64,000 nucleotides of DNA. It comes from Clostridium sp. AN503 (GTDB taxonomy: Bacteria > Bacillota > Clostridia > Lachnospirales > Lachnospiraceae). Made by a program: the position numbers and the translations under genes. The notes beneath the pieces are model-generated. The model searched no databases, had not been told where the DNA came from, and worked only from the letters and a program-made list of their open reading frames with translations. Of the stretch, positions 42,566 through 51,418 are shown in pieces (position 1 is the stretch's first letter; every line of letters begins with the position of its first letter). Where the stretch lies: NCBI RefSeq assembly GCF_040719375.1, contig NZ_JBFDTP010000002.1:2905001-2969000 (forward strand). Direction: 5' to 3'.

Positions 42566-42860
42566 GCGCACCGCACCGTTTTGGCGGGGGAGGGCGGGGG
42601 GCTGCAGAGACAGATGGCAGCGACTTTTTCAAGGCTCGTGGGCGCTTAGAAGAAAGAGGCGGATATGGTTGAGGTTGCGCAGGGTGTACAACACCCGGAG
42701 CAAAGCGAACGCGGAGGCGAAATCATCAAGATTTCGCTGTAGCTTTCGCGGTCCTCAATCATATCCGCCTCTTTCTTCTTAGCGCCCACCGCCGAGGAAA
42801 CCGGAGCTGCCAGCTGTCCCTGCAGCCCCCGCCCTCCCCCGCCAAAACGGTGCGGTACGC
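42566..42860. repeat. Giant imperfect inverted repeat, about 295 bp
   Basis: The arms are about 108 bp each. The outer part (42566-42621 with 42806-42860) pairs over about 56 bp with about four mismatches, and includes ACCGTTTTGGCGGGGGAGG. A second block (42638-42674 with 42753-42790) pairs over about 35 bp including AGAAGAAAGAGGCGGATATG. The 78-bp centre holds smaller hairpins (GGGTGT-AC-AACACCC and GCGAAATC-ATCAA-GATTTCGC). It fills the gap between convergent creatininase and oleate hydratase genes. No transposase or clear target-site duplication is seen. Confidence 0.85.
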
Positions 42861-42874
42861 GTACCCTTCTCAAT

Positions 42875-44605
42875 CTACAGATAAGCCTTTTTCAATGCTC
42901 TCAAAAGTACCTTCGGATCCCGGTTATAAGGAGTCACCGGGCACACATTCCTGTCAATGCCCATCAGCCCGTAGACCGCCAGCCTTGCTGCACGCACCGA
43001 GTACTCTTCTGTAAATACCATATCGTCAGGGATCTCCACAAACTGGCTGACCATAGCAAAATTGGTGGAACCCTGCGGGATCACCTGCGGACGGTCGCTC
43101 ATCTTGCGCGGCTCAAACTGTGCATCCACATATGGCATGTAGCATGGGATCACATTCACTACCGTCTCTAAAAGGTCGTCGATCTCCTCCTCCGGCAGAT
43201 GCAGATGATGCAGGTACTCTACCAGGATCTCCCGGCCGGTACAGTCCTTCATGGGCTTCTTCACATAATCGCCGATGTGATCTGTATATAATCCGTAAGC
43301 CCAGAAGATCGTCTGATCCATAGGCTGGTTCACAAAATGCGGCTGCGCGGCAACCACGCTGCTCAGCCTCCAGCTGGAATCCTTGAAGGTCATCAGCGCG
43401 CCGCTACCAGGAACATTGCCCGTGAAGCGCTCGATACGTTTCAGAAGCTTATCTCCATTGCAGGTCACGGTGATGCTCTGCCAGTTGGTCTCATGCTCCT
43501 TACTGAAGAACGGTTCCGGATTACCAAGGCCCGGCTTCTTCGCCGCCACCTTCGCCCACAGCTCTCCGGATATGGGGCGCAGCTCAGGCGCCGGGGCCGG
43601 GGTATCCATATCGCCCAGCGTCGCACAGTCGGTCATACATGCATTGGTCATAATGCAGATGTCTCCCGGCACAAGCTCCACGGTCTCCTGACGGTCGCCG
43701 TAATCCAGATGAAGGGTCTTCACCGTGATCCCCTCCCCGTCCTCAAAATCAATATCCGTAACGGTGCAGTTCTCCACAAAATTCACACCAAAGTCACGCA
43801 GATACGCCTCCAACGGGCGGATCACGCTGTCATACTGGTTGTAGGGGCTTCTGGTCACACCCTCCAGGGTCTCAATCCGGCTGAACTCGAAGATCATCCG
43901 GTTCATATAACGGCGGAACTCAAAGAGGCTGCTCCATTTCTGGAAAGCAAAGGTGGTCTGCCACATATTCCAGAAGTTGGTCTCGAACATATGGGGATCG
44001 TCCGCAAACCACTGCTCGATGGTCATATCGTCCAACTTCCGCTCGTCCGTGGTCAGAAGCTTTAAGAGGGCCATCCGGTCCTGATGGTTAAAGCCCATGC
44101 TCTTTACATCCAGGATGTAGCCGTCCCGGTCCACCAGCCTGGCTTTCGCGCAGGTGGGATGGGCGTGGTCAAAGTTTAAGATCTCCTCGGTCACGCTGCG
44201 GTCCGGCTGCTCCAGCGACGGAATGCTCCGAAACAGCTCCCAGAAGTTCTCGTAGGTTTCCTCGTTGAGCATACGCCCGCCGCGGCACACAAATCCCTTC
44301 TCCGGCGTACCGATGCCGTCGTTGCTCCCACCAAGGATATGCATCCCCTCATACACGGTGATCTGCTCCCCCGGGAACCCGCAGTCCCGGATCAGATATG
44401 CCGCAGCAGCCAGGCAGGCCAGACCGCCGCCCACCAGATAAGCATGGTTGTCCGTATAATCCCGGTCGGTCAAAAGAAGCTTCTGGTCGTCCTGCTCCTT
44501 CTGCTCGGCATTCTGTTTCACCTTGTCATAAACCACCTTGCCCACAACCGCAGTACCGGCCAGGACTGCCCCGGCCTTAAGCGCCTTGTCCAATTTCTTT
44601 CCCAT
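42875..44605 (-). CDS. ohyA: Oleate hydratase
   Basis: This 576-aa FAD-dependent enzyme adds water across the cis-9 double bond of unsaturated fatty acids such as oleate, detoxifying them. The dinucleotide-binding motif is AYLVGGGLACLAAAAYLI (about residue 55), followed by GGSNDGIGTPEKGFVCRGGRM and NEETYENFWELF. The C-terminal YRDPKVLLRALKKAYL-like end is typical. An N-terminal hydrophobic, Gly/Ala-rich stretch (about 10-25) may aid membrane association. The gene stands alone, with AAAGGGG before the ATG. Confidence 0.93.
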   Translation of the reverse strand: MGKKLDKALKAGAVLAGTAVVGKVVYDKVKQNAEQKEQDDQKLLLTDRDYTDNHAYLVGGGLACLAAAAYLIRDCGFPGEQITVYEGMHILGGSNDGIGTPEKGFVCRGGRMLNEETYENFWELFRSIPSLEQPDRSVTEEILNFDHAHPTCAKARLVDRDGYILDVKSMGFNHQDRMALLKLLTTDERKLDDMTIEQWFADDPHMFETNFWNMWQTTFAFQKWSSLFEFRRYMNRMIFEFSRIETLEGVTRSPYNQYDSVIRPLEAYLRDFGVNFVENCTVTDIDFEDGEGITVKTLHLDYGDRQETVELVPGDICIMTNACMTDCATLGDMDTPAPAPELRPISGELWAKVAAKKPGLGNPEPFFSKEHETNWQSITVTCNGDKLLKRIERFTGNVPGSGALMTFKDSSWRLSSVVAAQPHFVNQPMDQTIFWAYGLYTDHIGDYVKKPMKDCTGREILVEYLHHLHLPEEEIDDLLETVVNVIPCYMPYVDAQFEPRKMSDRPQVIPQGSTNFAMVSQFVEIPDDMVFTEEYSVRAARLAVYGLMGIDRNVCPVTPYNRDPKVLLRALKKAYL

Positions 44606-44730
44606 AAAAGTATCCCCTTTACTATATAGTTTTAATTACTACTTATTGTAATACAAACAGCCGCATATTTCCAGTCCAATCCATAAAAGTTTCTCTATAT
44701 TTTTACGTTTTTCCCCGATCATGCTCCTAA

Positions 44731-44760
44731 AGCAAAAGCCCCGCTCTCCGGCAGGGCTTT
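44731..44760 (-). terminator. Terminator after tyrS
   Basis: On the minus strand AAAGCCC pairs with GGGCTTT around a GC-rich loop and is followed by TTGC, just after the tyrS stop at 44769. Confidence 0.75.
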
Positions 44761-44768
44761 CCTCATCT

Positions 44769-45992
44769 TTACAGAGTTACTTTCATAAAGTTTTTCTTGC
44801 CTCGTTTCACAACAACTCCGTCTCCTGCAAATACATCTTTTCCAAATACGGCCTTGATGTCTTTGATCTGGGTTCCATCCACGGAAACGCCGCCCTGCTC
44901 CACATTTCTCCTTGCCTCGGAGCGGGACGGAGCCAGGCCGGATTTCTGGAGGACAGACAGGATGTCGATGGTTCCGTCCGTGAAATCCTCCTCCACAAGC
45001 TGGTGGCCCGGCATGTTCTCCAGGCTGCCCTGACCGCTAAACAGCGCGCGGGCCGCGTTCTGCGCCTTCCCAGCTTCCTTCTCGCCGTGGATCAGCTTTG
45101 TCAGCTCATAGGCAAGGATCTCTTTTGCGGTGTTAAGCTGGCTTCCCTCCCACTTATCCATCTCATCGATCTGCTCAAGAGGCAGGAAGGTCAGCATACG
45201 CAGGCATTTCAGCACATCCGCATCGGCTACATTTCTCCAGTACTGATAGAACTCGAACGGGGAAGTCTTGTTCGGGTCCAGCCATACGGCGCCGGACTGG
45301 GTCTTGCCCATCTTCTTGCCCTCGGAATTGAGGAGCAGGGTGATGGTCATCGCGTGAGCGTCCTTGCCCAGCTTGCGGCGGATCAGCTCCGTACCGCCTA
45401 ACATGTTGCTCCACTGGTCGTCACCGCCGAACTGCATATTGCAGCCGTATCTGCGGTACAGCTCCAGGAAATCGTAGCTCTGCATGATCATGTAGTTGAA
45501 CTCTAAAAAGCTTAAGCCCTTTTCCATCCTCTGCTTGTAGCACTCGGCCCGCAGCATGTTGTTGACGGAAAAGCACGCGCCTACCTCTCTGAGGAATTCC
45601 ACGTAATTTAAGTTCAGCAGCCAGTCCGCATTGTTCACCATCATCGCCTTGCCCTCGCCAAAGTCGATGAAACGGCTCATCTGCTCCTTGAAGCAGTCGC
45701 AGTTATGCTGGATCGTCTCCGGGGTCATCATCTGGCGCAGGTCGCTTCTTCCGGACGGATCGCCGATCATGCCGGTACCGCCGCCGATCAGGGCGATCGG
45801 CTTGTTCCCCGCCATCTGCAGGCGCTTCATCAGGCACAGGGCCATAAAATGCCCCACATGCAGGCTGTCCGCCGTCGGGTCAAAACCGATATAGAAGGTT
45901 GCCTTTCCTTCATTTACCAGCTTTTTGATCTCTTCTTCATTTGTAACCTGGGCGATCAGGCCGCGGGCTACCAGTTCTTCGTAGCAGTTCAT
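44769..45992 (-). CDS. tyrS: Tyrosyl-tRNA synthetase
   Basis: This 407-aa class Ic synthetase charges tRNA-Tyr. Its catalytic motifs are the HIGH-like HVGHFM (about 46-51, after GFDPTADSL), QFGGDDQWSNMLGG for tyrosine and ATP, and the KMSKS-like KMGKT (about 231). The C-terminal S4-type domain (about 340-407) binds RNA. It is controlled by the Tyr T-box leader directly upstream. AAAGGAG precedes the ATG at 45992. Confidence 0.96.
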   Translation of the reverse strand: MNCYEELVARGLIAQVTNEEEIKKLVNEGKATFYIGFDPTADSLHVGHFMALCLMKRLQMAGNKPIALIGGGTGMIGDPSGRSDLRQMMTPETIQHNCDCFKEQMSRFIDFGEGKAMMVNNADWLLNLNYVEFLREVGACFSVNNMLRAECYKQRMEKGLSFLEFNYMIMQSYDFLELYRRYGCNMQFGGDDQWSNMLGGTELIRRKLGKDAHAMTITLLLNSEGKKMGKTQSGAVWLDPNKTSPFEFYQYWRNVADADVLKCLRMLTFLPLEQIDEMDKWEGSQLNTAKEILAYELTKLIHGEKEAGKAQNAARALFSGQGSLENMPGHQLVEEDFTDGTIDILSVLQKSGLAPSRSEARRNVEQGGVSVDGTQIKDIKAVFGKDVFAGDGVVVKRGKKNFMKVTL

Positions 45993-46075
45993 CTTTCATT
46001 CTCCTTTTCGTTGATTGACCAGCCTGTCCTGGCCGGCTTAAGTTTTGATTCATCGGACATAATTTCCTACGAATC

Positions 46076-46430
46076 AAAAAACCTCATCCTCTGACATATC
46101 AATCGATATCTCAAAAGGACGAGGTTCTATCTCGTGTTACCACCTTAAGTTCACAGACGGCTCTCACCATCTGCCTTAGCGGGCATCCTGCTTCCGTCTG
46201 TCTTCACAGACCGGTACATGATGTTCCAGCAGGATAACGGGTGCTGCATAACCGTCACAGCCTACTTGGCCTGCTCTGTCAAAAATCTGCGCAGAGCACC
46301 GTTCGGTGTGAAGCTCCAGGAGGTATTCCCCGTCAGTCTTCCACGCGCCTCTCATCTGCCGGCTGCTTTCTGTGTGGGGCTCTGGCTGGTACTTGTTCCT
46401 GTCATCGCTAAGTCTATATTCATGTGTTAT
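46076..46430 (-). promoter_or_regulatory. Tyr T-box leader of tyrS
   Basis: On the minus strand the leader holds the T-box sequence AAGGTGGTAACACG (46133-46146) and a terminator hairpin (ACCTCGTCCT at 46116-46125 with AGGATGAGGT at 46081-46090, then T-run). The specifier loop GAATACC has the UAC Tyr codon at 46323-46325. Uncharged tRNA-Tyr would pair with UAC and the T-box to favour the antiterminator. Confidence 0.92.
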
Positions 46431-46435
46431 GGCTG

Positions 46436-46464
46436 ATTATATAATCCAAAGATAAATTTGTCAA
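46436..46464 (-). promoter_or_regulatory. Promoter of the tyrS T-box transcript
   Basis: A perfect TTGACA (46459-46464) and a perfect TATAAT (46436-46441) lie 17 bp apart on the minus strand, just after the thi operon ends. Confidence 0.9.
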
Positions 46465-46478
46465 GCCTTAAAAACCCT

Positions 46479-48770
46479 TTAACCCTTTATTTTATAGCAG
46501 TGGTCCAGCGGTCCGCTCCCTTTGCCAAGGTCAAGCCCGGAAGCCAATGCCCCGGATAAATACGCTTTAGCCTGACGCACACTCTCCTCCACGCATCTTC
46601 CTTCCGCCAGCCCGCAGGCGATCGCAGAGGACAGGGTACAGCCTGTCCCGTGGGTATTGGGACTGTCAATGCGGTCCCCGTAAAACCAGGTCCATGTTCC
46701 GTCCCGGTACAGCACATCATTGGCGGTCCCGATCTGATGGCCGCCCTTGACCAGGACCGCACCGCCGTATTTTTCCGCGATAAGCTGCGCCGCCTGTTCC
46801 ATTTCACGCTCTGTCTCCACCCGGATTCCCGAAAGCAGCTCCGCCTCCGGGATATTCGGCGTCATCACGACAGCAAGCGGAAGAAGCTGCGCCGCCAAAG
46901 CATCCATTGCGTCCTCCGCCAGCAGACGGCTTCCGCTGGTAGAGACCATCACCGGGTCCAGCACAATGTTTTTCGCATGATACTCCTTCAGTTTTGCGGC
47001 GATCGCTGTGATGATATCCTTCCTGGAAACCATGCCGATCTTGACCGCGTCCGGGCAGATGTCCGTGAAAACACAATCCAGCTGTTTTGCCACAAATTCC
47101 GGCGCAGCGTCTGCAATCCCGTAGACGCCGGTGGTATTCTGGGCCGTCAGGGCTGTGATTACACTCATGCCATACGCTCCCAATGCCGTCATGGTTTTTA
47201 AGTCCGCCTGGATGCCGGCTCCTCCGCTGCAGTCAGAACCGGCGATCGTAAGTACCTTTCTGCGCAAAGGATCCGTGGAGTTCCCGCCTATGATCTTATG
47301 GGCCACCGTTTCCTTCAGCTGTCTCACTGCCCCGGCTATATCCGCCTCGCCGAAGATCCCGGACACGACCGCAACGCCGGACACACCAGTGCCGGCAAGC
47401 TCCCCCGCATTCCCGGCATGGATGCCTCCGATCGCCACTACCGGTATGGACACAGCAGAGGTGATCTCTTTTAAGCGTTCCATCGTCATGGGTTTTGCAT
47501 CTGATTTGGTGGATGAGCCAAATACCGCCCCGCACCCCAGATAGTCGGCTCCCGCAGCCTCAGCACGTTTCGCCTGCTCCACGGTTTTTGCCGTAACGCC
47601 GATGATCTTATCCGGACCAAGGATCTGCCTTACCTCACCAGTTTCCAGATCTTCCTGCCCCACATGGATACCGGCGGCTTTGCAGGCCAGTGCCACCTTC
47701 ACATTGTCATTGATGATCAGAGGGACACCGTACTTATCTGTCAGCGCTTTTACCTGTTTCGCCTCTTCTATAAATTCTGCCTCATCCATATGCTTCTCCC
47801 GGAGCTGGACCAGGGTCACACCCGCTTTCAGCGCCGTTTCCAACTGCTGCAAAAGTGTCTTCTCTCCGGTCCATGCCCGGTCTGTCACTGCGTATACCTC
47901 CAGATCAAAGTCATGTTCCAGCCGTATCCGGCGGCTCACAGCCTCATCCGTGAGGCGGCTCATCTCATCGATAAAATGCATCCGGAAGCTGCCTGTCCCG
48001 CCTCCGGCCCGCACAGTCTTTTCTTCTGCAAGTTCCCCACAGATGCCGACGCCCGCCACCGCCTGAACCACCTGCCAGAATTGATCCCCGGCGCCTTCAT
48101 GCATCCGCAACGCCGCCAGCGCCGCCGCCAGCACGCCATCCATCATGCAGCCTGCCCCGGTTATCCTCCCCATAAACGGAGTTCCGTTTTTTATAAAGCA
48201 AACCTGCTTTTCATCTGCCACAAGGTCCGCAGCCCCGGTCATAACGACCACCGCACGGGTCTGACGGGAGAGCTCCTTTACCATATCCACCGTTTCCCGT
48301 CGGTTCTTCCGCGTGAGAGCTTCCCGCTGGTCCACATCCACTCCGCGGGAAAAGCTGCGTTCCTGCACAAGCGCCCGGATCTCCGAGGCATTTCCACGTA
48401 TGACGGTTACGGGAACCTCCCTTAAAATGCGAAGAGCCATTTCTTTCCGGAATGCGGACGCCCCTGCGCCAACCGGGTCCAGCACCACCGGATGTCCCAG
48501 CTCCACCGCCCGACGTCCGGCGGTCACCATCGTTTCCACGGCGCTCTCTTTTAACGTCCCCAGATTCAGCACCAGGCCATGGCTGATATCCGTGATATCC
48601 AGAGCCTCCTTGATTCCGTCCGCCATGATGGGAGAAGCGCCGGCTGCCAGGAGCATATTTGCCACATCATTTGCCGTGACATAGTTGGTTATACAGTGGA
48701 TGACCGGCTGCTGTTTCTGGATCTGGGAAAACACATTCCACCAACGCCTGTTTCCTGTCCCCCCTTTCAT
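46479..48770 (-). CDS. ThiM-ThiE-ThiD three-domain thiamine enzyme
   Basis: This 763-aa fusion joins three consecutive steps. Residues 12-270 are hydroxyethylthiazole kinase (ThiM: PVIHCITNYVTANDVANMLL, LDPVGAGAS). Residues 285-495 are thiamine-phosphate synthase (ThiE: YAVTDRAW, LVQLREKHMDEAEF, GIHVGQED, AIGGIHAGN). Residues 505-763 are HMP/HMP-phosphate kinase (ThiD: LTIAGSDCSGGAGIQADLKT, VLDPVMVSTSG, NTHGTGCTLSSAIA). It would turn thiazole alcohol and HMP into thiamine phosphate. The start overlaps the thiW stop by 4 bp. Confidence 0.94.
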   Translation of the reverse strand: MKGGTGNRRWWNVFSQIQKQQPVIHCITNYVTANDVANMLLAAGASPIMADGIKEALDITDISHGLVLNLGTLKESAVETMVTAGRRAVELGHPVVLDPVGAGASAFRKEMALRILREVPVTVIRGNASEIRALVQERSFSRGVDVDQREALTRKNRRETVDMVKELSRQTRAVVVMTGAADLVADEKQVCFIKNGTPFMGRITGAGCMMDGVLAAALAALRMHEGAGDQFWQVVQAVAGVGICGELAEEKTVRAGGGTGSFRMHFIDEMSRLTDEAVSRRIRLEHDFDLEVYAVTDRAWTGEKTLLQQLETALKAGVTLVQLREKHMDEAEFIEEAKQVKALTDKYGVPLIINDNVKVALACKAAGIHVGQEDLETGEVRQILGPDKIIGVTAKTVEQAKRAEAAGADYLGCGAVFGSSTKSDAKPMTMERLKEITSAVSIPVVAIGGIHAGNAGELAGTGVSGVAVVSGIFGEADIAGAVRQLKETVAHKIIGGNSTDPLRRKVLTIAGSDCSGGAGIQADLKTMTALGAYGMSVITALTAQNTTGVYGIADAAPEFVAKQLDCVFTDICPDAVKIGMVSRKDIITAIAAKLKEYHAKNIVLDPVMVSTSGSRLLAEDAMDALAAQLLPLAVVMTPNIPEAELLSGIRVETEREMEQAAQLIAEKYGGAVLVKGGHQIGTANDVLYRDGTWTWFYGDRIDSPNTHGTGCTLSSAIACGLAEGRCVEESVRQAKAYLSGALASGLDLGKGSGPLDHCYKIKG

Positions 48771-49303
48771 CTCGCTTCTCCCCGCGCGCCATTCTCCAGC
48801 ATATGCTCCAGATAATCCATCGCCCCGGATTTATAAAGCGCTCCGATCAGTACCACCGCCATGGCGGTTCCGCATACCGTACTCATCAGAAACGGCAGTA
48901 CATAGGCAAACAGCGCGGCTTCCTTTCCCATGATCAGGGTCGCAACCGGAAAACACAGGATCCCGCCGATCACACCGGTCCCAAACACCTCGCCTGCATA
49001 GGCAAAGGCAAGCTTTTCTGTGTGTTTATACAGAATCCCGCAAAGATACGCCCCCACCATGCTTCCCGGAAACGCCAAAAGGCTCCCGGTCCCCATCAGA
49101 TTGCGGATCAGGGAAGTGCAAAATGCCATGCACACACCGTATACCGGTCCTAAAAATACTCCGGCGACCACGTTGCAGAGATGCTGGATCGGAAAACATT
49201 TTGACGCTCCGATCGGAATGGAAAATGTGGATAATGATACCGCTAATGCGGTCAGCATACCGCTGACCACGATCTTCTTTGTATTGATCGTATTTATTTT
49301 CAT
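48767..49303 (-). CDS. thiW: ECF transporter S component ThiW
   Basis: This 178-aa membrane protein has about six helices. SIPIGASKCFPIQHLCNVVAG and LGPVYGVCMAFCTSLIRNLMGTGSLLAFPGSM are the ThiW signature. It is the substrate-specific part of an energy-coupling-factor importer, thought to take up the thiazole moiety, and relies on shared EcfA/T proteins encoded elsewhere. It lies between thiC and the thiMED fusion in the TPP-riboswitch operon. AGGAGGA precedes the ATG. Confidence 0.92.
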   Translation of the reverse strand: MKINTINTKKIVVSGMLTALAVSLSTFSIPIGASKCFPIQHLCNVVAGVFLGPVYGVCMAFCTSLIRNLMGTGSLLAFPGSMVGAYLCGILYKHTEKLAFAYAGEVFGTGVIGGILCFPVATLIMGKEAALFAYVLPFLMSTVCGTAMAVVLIGALYKSGAMDYLEHMLENGARGEAR

Positions 49304-49365
49304 GGGCTTGTCCTCCTGATTTTTATCTATCCTGTGCCTGGCCTTCTTTTATCTTTCTTGCCCCA

Positions 49366-50676
49366 TCACTCGTCATAGATGCTCACGATCTCCCCCTCCA
49401 GGATCCGGTTCATATTCTTTACCGCGCAGAAATTCCCGCACATAGAGCAGGTATCCTCCTTCTCAGGCCTCGCGGACTCCCGGTAGGCGCGGGCTTTTTC
49501 CGGGTCAATGGATAAGCGGAACATTTCTTCCCAATCCAGCTTCTTTCTGGCTGTGCTCATGGCCTTATCCCACTCCCTGGCGCCCTTTACGCCTTTTGCG
49601 ATATCCGCCGCATGGGCGGCGATCCTGGCTGCAATGATCCCTTCCTTCACATCGTTCACATCCGGCAGCCTCAGATGTTCCGCCGGAGTCACATAGCAGA
49701 GAAATGACGCGCCTGCCGCCGCAGCCACAGCCCCTCCAATGGCCGCCGTGATATGGTCGTAGCCCGGCGCAATGTCCGTCACCAGCGGGCCCAGCACATA
49801 GAAAGGCGCGCCCTTGCAGACGGTCTCCTGGATCTTCATATTGGCAGCGATCTGGTCAAGAGGCATATGACCCGGCCCTTCGATCATAACCTGGACATCT
49901 CTCTCCCACGCCCGCCTGGTCAACTCCGCTAAGGTGATCAGCTCCTCCATCTGGGAAATGTCGGAAGCGTCCTCTAAACATCCCGGGCGGCAGGCGTCCC
50001 CAAGGCTTAGGGTCACGTCATATTCCCGGCAGATATCCAGGATCCGGTCGTAATGCTCATAAAAAGGATTCTCCTGGCCTGTCATCTCCATCCAGGCAAA
50101 GATGATGGAGCCGCCCCGGGAGACAAGATTGGTCAGGCGCTTCGCTTCCTTAAACCTCTTTGCCGTATTCCGGTTGATGCCCACATGGATGGTCTGAAAG
50201 TCCACGCCGTCCTTCGCGTGCATTTCCACGATCTGAAGCCACTCCTCGGAGGTGATCTCTTTCAGCGGTTTGTGGTAATAGACCACCGCGTCATAGATCG
50301 GCACGGTGCCGATCATGGCCGGGCATTCTGCCGTCAGCTTTTTCCGGAATGTCCGGGTATCCCCAAAGGAGCTTAGGTCCATAATGGATTCCGCCCCCAT
50401 TAAAACCGCGTCGCGGACCTTCGTCAGCTCCATGTCCATGTCCTTCCAGTCCCGCGAGGTCCCCAGGTTCACATTGATCTTTGTCTTTAGCATGGAACCG
50501 ATCGCATTCGGCTCTATGCAGGTGTGAAGGCGGTTGCAGGGGATGATGGCCTTTCCCTCCGCCATCAGTTTCATCAGTTCCTGCGGATCCATCTGCTCTT
50601 TCTCTGCCGCCGCTTTCATTTCCGGCGTAAGGATGTGTTTCCTGGCGGCGTCCATCTGTGTGGTGTACTCTCTCAT
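49366..50676 (-). CDS. thiC: Phosphomethylpyrimidine synthase ThiC
   Basis: This 436-aa radical-SAM enzyme rearranges aminoimidazole ribotide into HMP phosphate. Family motifs include KINVNLGTSRD, MDLSSFGDTR, VHVGINRNTAKRF-like and VMIEGPGHMPLDQIAANM. The Fe-S cysteines are in DTCSMCGNFCAVK near the C-terminus, in the short-form spacing. The ATG at 50676 is chosen over a longer frame because AAGGGAGA lies upstream. It is the first gene after the TPP riboswitch. Confidence 0.95.
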   Translation of the reverse strand: MREYTTQMDAARKHILTPEMKAAAEKEQMDPQELMKLMAEGKAIIPCNRLHTCIEPNAIGSMLKTKINVNLGTSRDWKDMDMELTKVRDAVLMGAESIMDLSSFGDTRTFRKKLTAECPAMIGTVPIYDAVVYYHKPLKEITSEEWLQIVEMHAKDGVDFQTIHVGINRNTAKRFKEAKRLTNLVSRGGSIIFAWMEMTGQENPFYEHYDRILDICREYDVTLSLGDACRPGCLEDASDISQMEELITLAELTRRAWERDVQVMIEGPGHMPLDQIAANMKIQETVCKGAPFYVLGPLVTDIAPGYDHITAAIGGAVAAAAGASFLCYVTPAEHLRLPDVNDVKEGIIAARIAAHAADIAKGVKGAREWDKAMSTARKKLDWEEMFRLSIDPEKARAYRESARPEKEDTCSMCGNFCAVKNMNRILEGEIVSIYDE

Positions 50677-50716
50677 GTTGTTCTCCCTTCTTTGCTCATG
50701 CAGCCTGAACGGGCAG

Positions 50717-50771
50717 CAAAAAAACGGCGGCATCCTGTGTACGAACCTTACGCTCACACAGGACGCCGCCG
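50717..50771 (-). terminator. Riboswitch-controlled terminator ahead of thiC
   Basis: On the minus strand GGCGGCGTCCTGTGT pairs with ACACAGGATGCCGCC and is followed by seven T. It sits between the TPP aptamer and thiC, so TPP binding can favour termination. Confidence 0.85.
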
Positions 50772-50815
50772 GGTACGTTTAAAACGATCCGTCAAAGACG
50801 CCTTCTTCGCATATG

Positions 50816-50900
50816 ATCCCTACGTTGGCATTACCCAAATCAGGTTATAAAGGTCGAAGTTCGATTACTTCCTCTCAGCCCGCTGTCACGAGCTCCCTCA
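50816..50900 (-). promoter_or_regulatory. TPP riboswitch (THI element)
   Basis: On the minus strand the conserved blocks appear in order: GAGGGAGCT, CTGAGA, ACC followed by ACCTGAT, GGGTAATGCCAACG and GTAGGGA. These match the TPP aptamer core. It controls the thiC-thiW-thiMED operon by the terminator downstream. Confidence 0.93.
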
Positions 50901-50928
50901 TTTTGCATGTATAAAAATCTTCTTTACC

Positions 50929-50957
50929 AGTATAGCACTGAGGATGGAATCCGTCCA
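50929..50957 (-). promoter_or_regulatory. Promoter of the thiC operon
   Basis: TGGACG (50952-50957) and TATACT (50929-50934) are 17 bp apart on the minus strand, about 30 bp before the TPP aptamer. Confidence 0.6.
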
Positions 50958-50993
50958 GAGTAATTTTTATAAGTCCGAATTTTTCAGCGGTAA

Positions 50994-51039
50994 TGGGACA
51001 TCGGCATGGGACATCGGCACCGTAATGAACCGTAATGAA
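50994..51039. repeat. Two adjacent perfect tandem duplications
   Basis: TGGGACATCGGCA is repeated at 50994-51006 and 51007-51019. CCGTAATGAA follows twice at 51020-51029 and 51030-51039. They lie between the thiC and toxin-antitoxin promoters. They may be slippage products or protein-binding sites. Confidence 0.7.
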
Positions 51040-51076
51040 AATCTCATTTTTGTATGTACAATGTAATGCTTTTATA

Positions 51077-51105
51077 TTGACATTGATATCAGTATGTCAT
51101 ATACT
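51077..51105 (+). promoter_or_regulatory. Promoter with embedded operator, toxin-antitoxin operon
   Basis: TTGACA (51077-51082) and TATACT (51100-51105) are 17 bp apart. The dyad TGACAT-N10-ATGTCA (51078-51099) overlaps both, with an inner TGATATCA. This fits autorepression by the RelB-type antitoxin and toxin complex. Confidence 0.82.
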
Positions 51106-51133
51106 AAAAGAAAGAAAAGGAGGAGGTGTTTCC

Positions 51134-51418
51134 ATGGCATCCAAAACTGATACCATTAATATTCGCGTAGATGCTGAACTGAAACAACAGGCAGAAAAGA
51201 TTTTTTCCAGTCTTGGCATCCCCACGTCAACTGCCATTACCATGTTTTTAAAATCCACGGTCCGGTGCAACGGGTTTCCGTTCAGCCTGACCCTTGATCC
51301 GTTTTACTCTGCTGAAAACCAGGCGCGCCTGCAAAAGACCATAGCAGCATATGAGCATGGTGTTTCCCAGACGATCAGGAAGAATATGGATGAACTGGAG
51401 GAACTGTCTGATGACTAA
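51134..51418 (+). CDS. RelB/DinJ-family antitoxin
   Basis: This 94-aa protein begins with a ribbon-helix-helix domain (TDTINIRVDAELKQQAEKIFSSLGIPTSTAITMFLK), which binds the operator as a dimer. The acidic C-terminal tail (about 60-94, ending MDELEELSDD) would wrap and neutralise the toxin. The ATG at 51134 has AGGAGGTG upstream and is preferred over the longer frame. It overlaps the toxin gene by 8 bp. RelB-like antitoxins paired with a YoeB toxin are a less usual match than YefM-YoeB. Confidence 0.92.
   Translation: MASKTDTINIRVDAELKQQAEKIFSSLGIPTSTAITMFLKSTVRCNGFPFSLTLDPFYSAENQARLQKTIAAYEHGVSQTIRKNMDELEELSDD

Noticed and set aside
42566..42860. Insertion sequence
   Set aside because: Large inverted arms are present but there is no transposase frame and no clear target-site duplication; kept as a repeat.
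42646..42873. A minus-strand frame over the giant inverted repeat
   Set aside because: It is a by-product of the repeat; composition is unlike a protein and there is no RBS.
46218..46436. Plus-strand ORF across the tyrS leader
   Set aside because: The region is fully explained by the Tyr T-box structure on the other strand.
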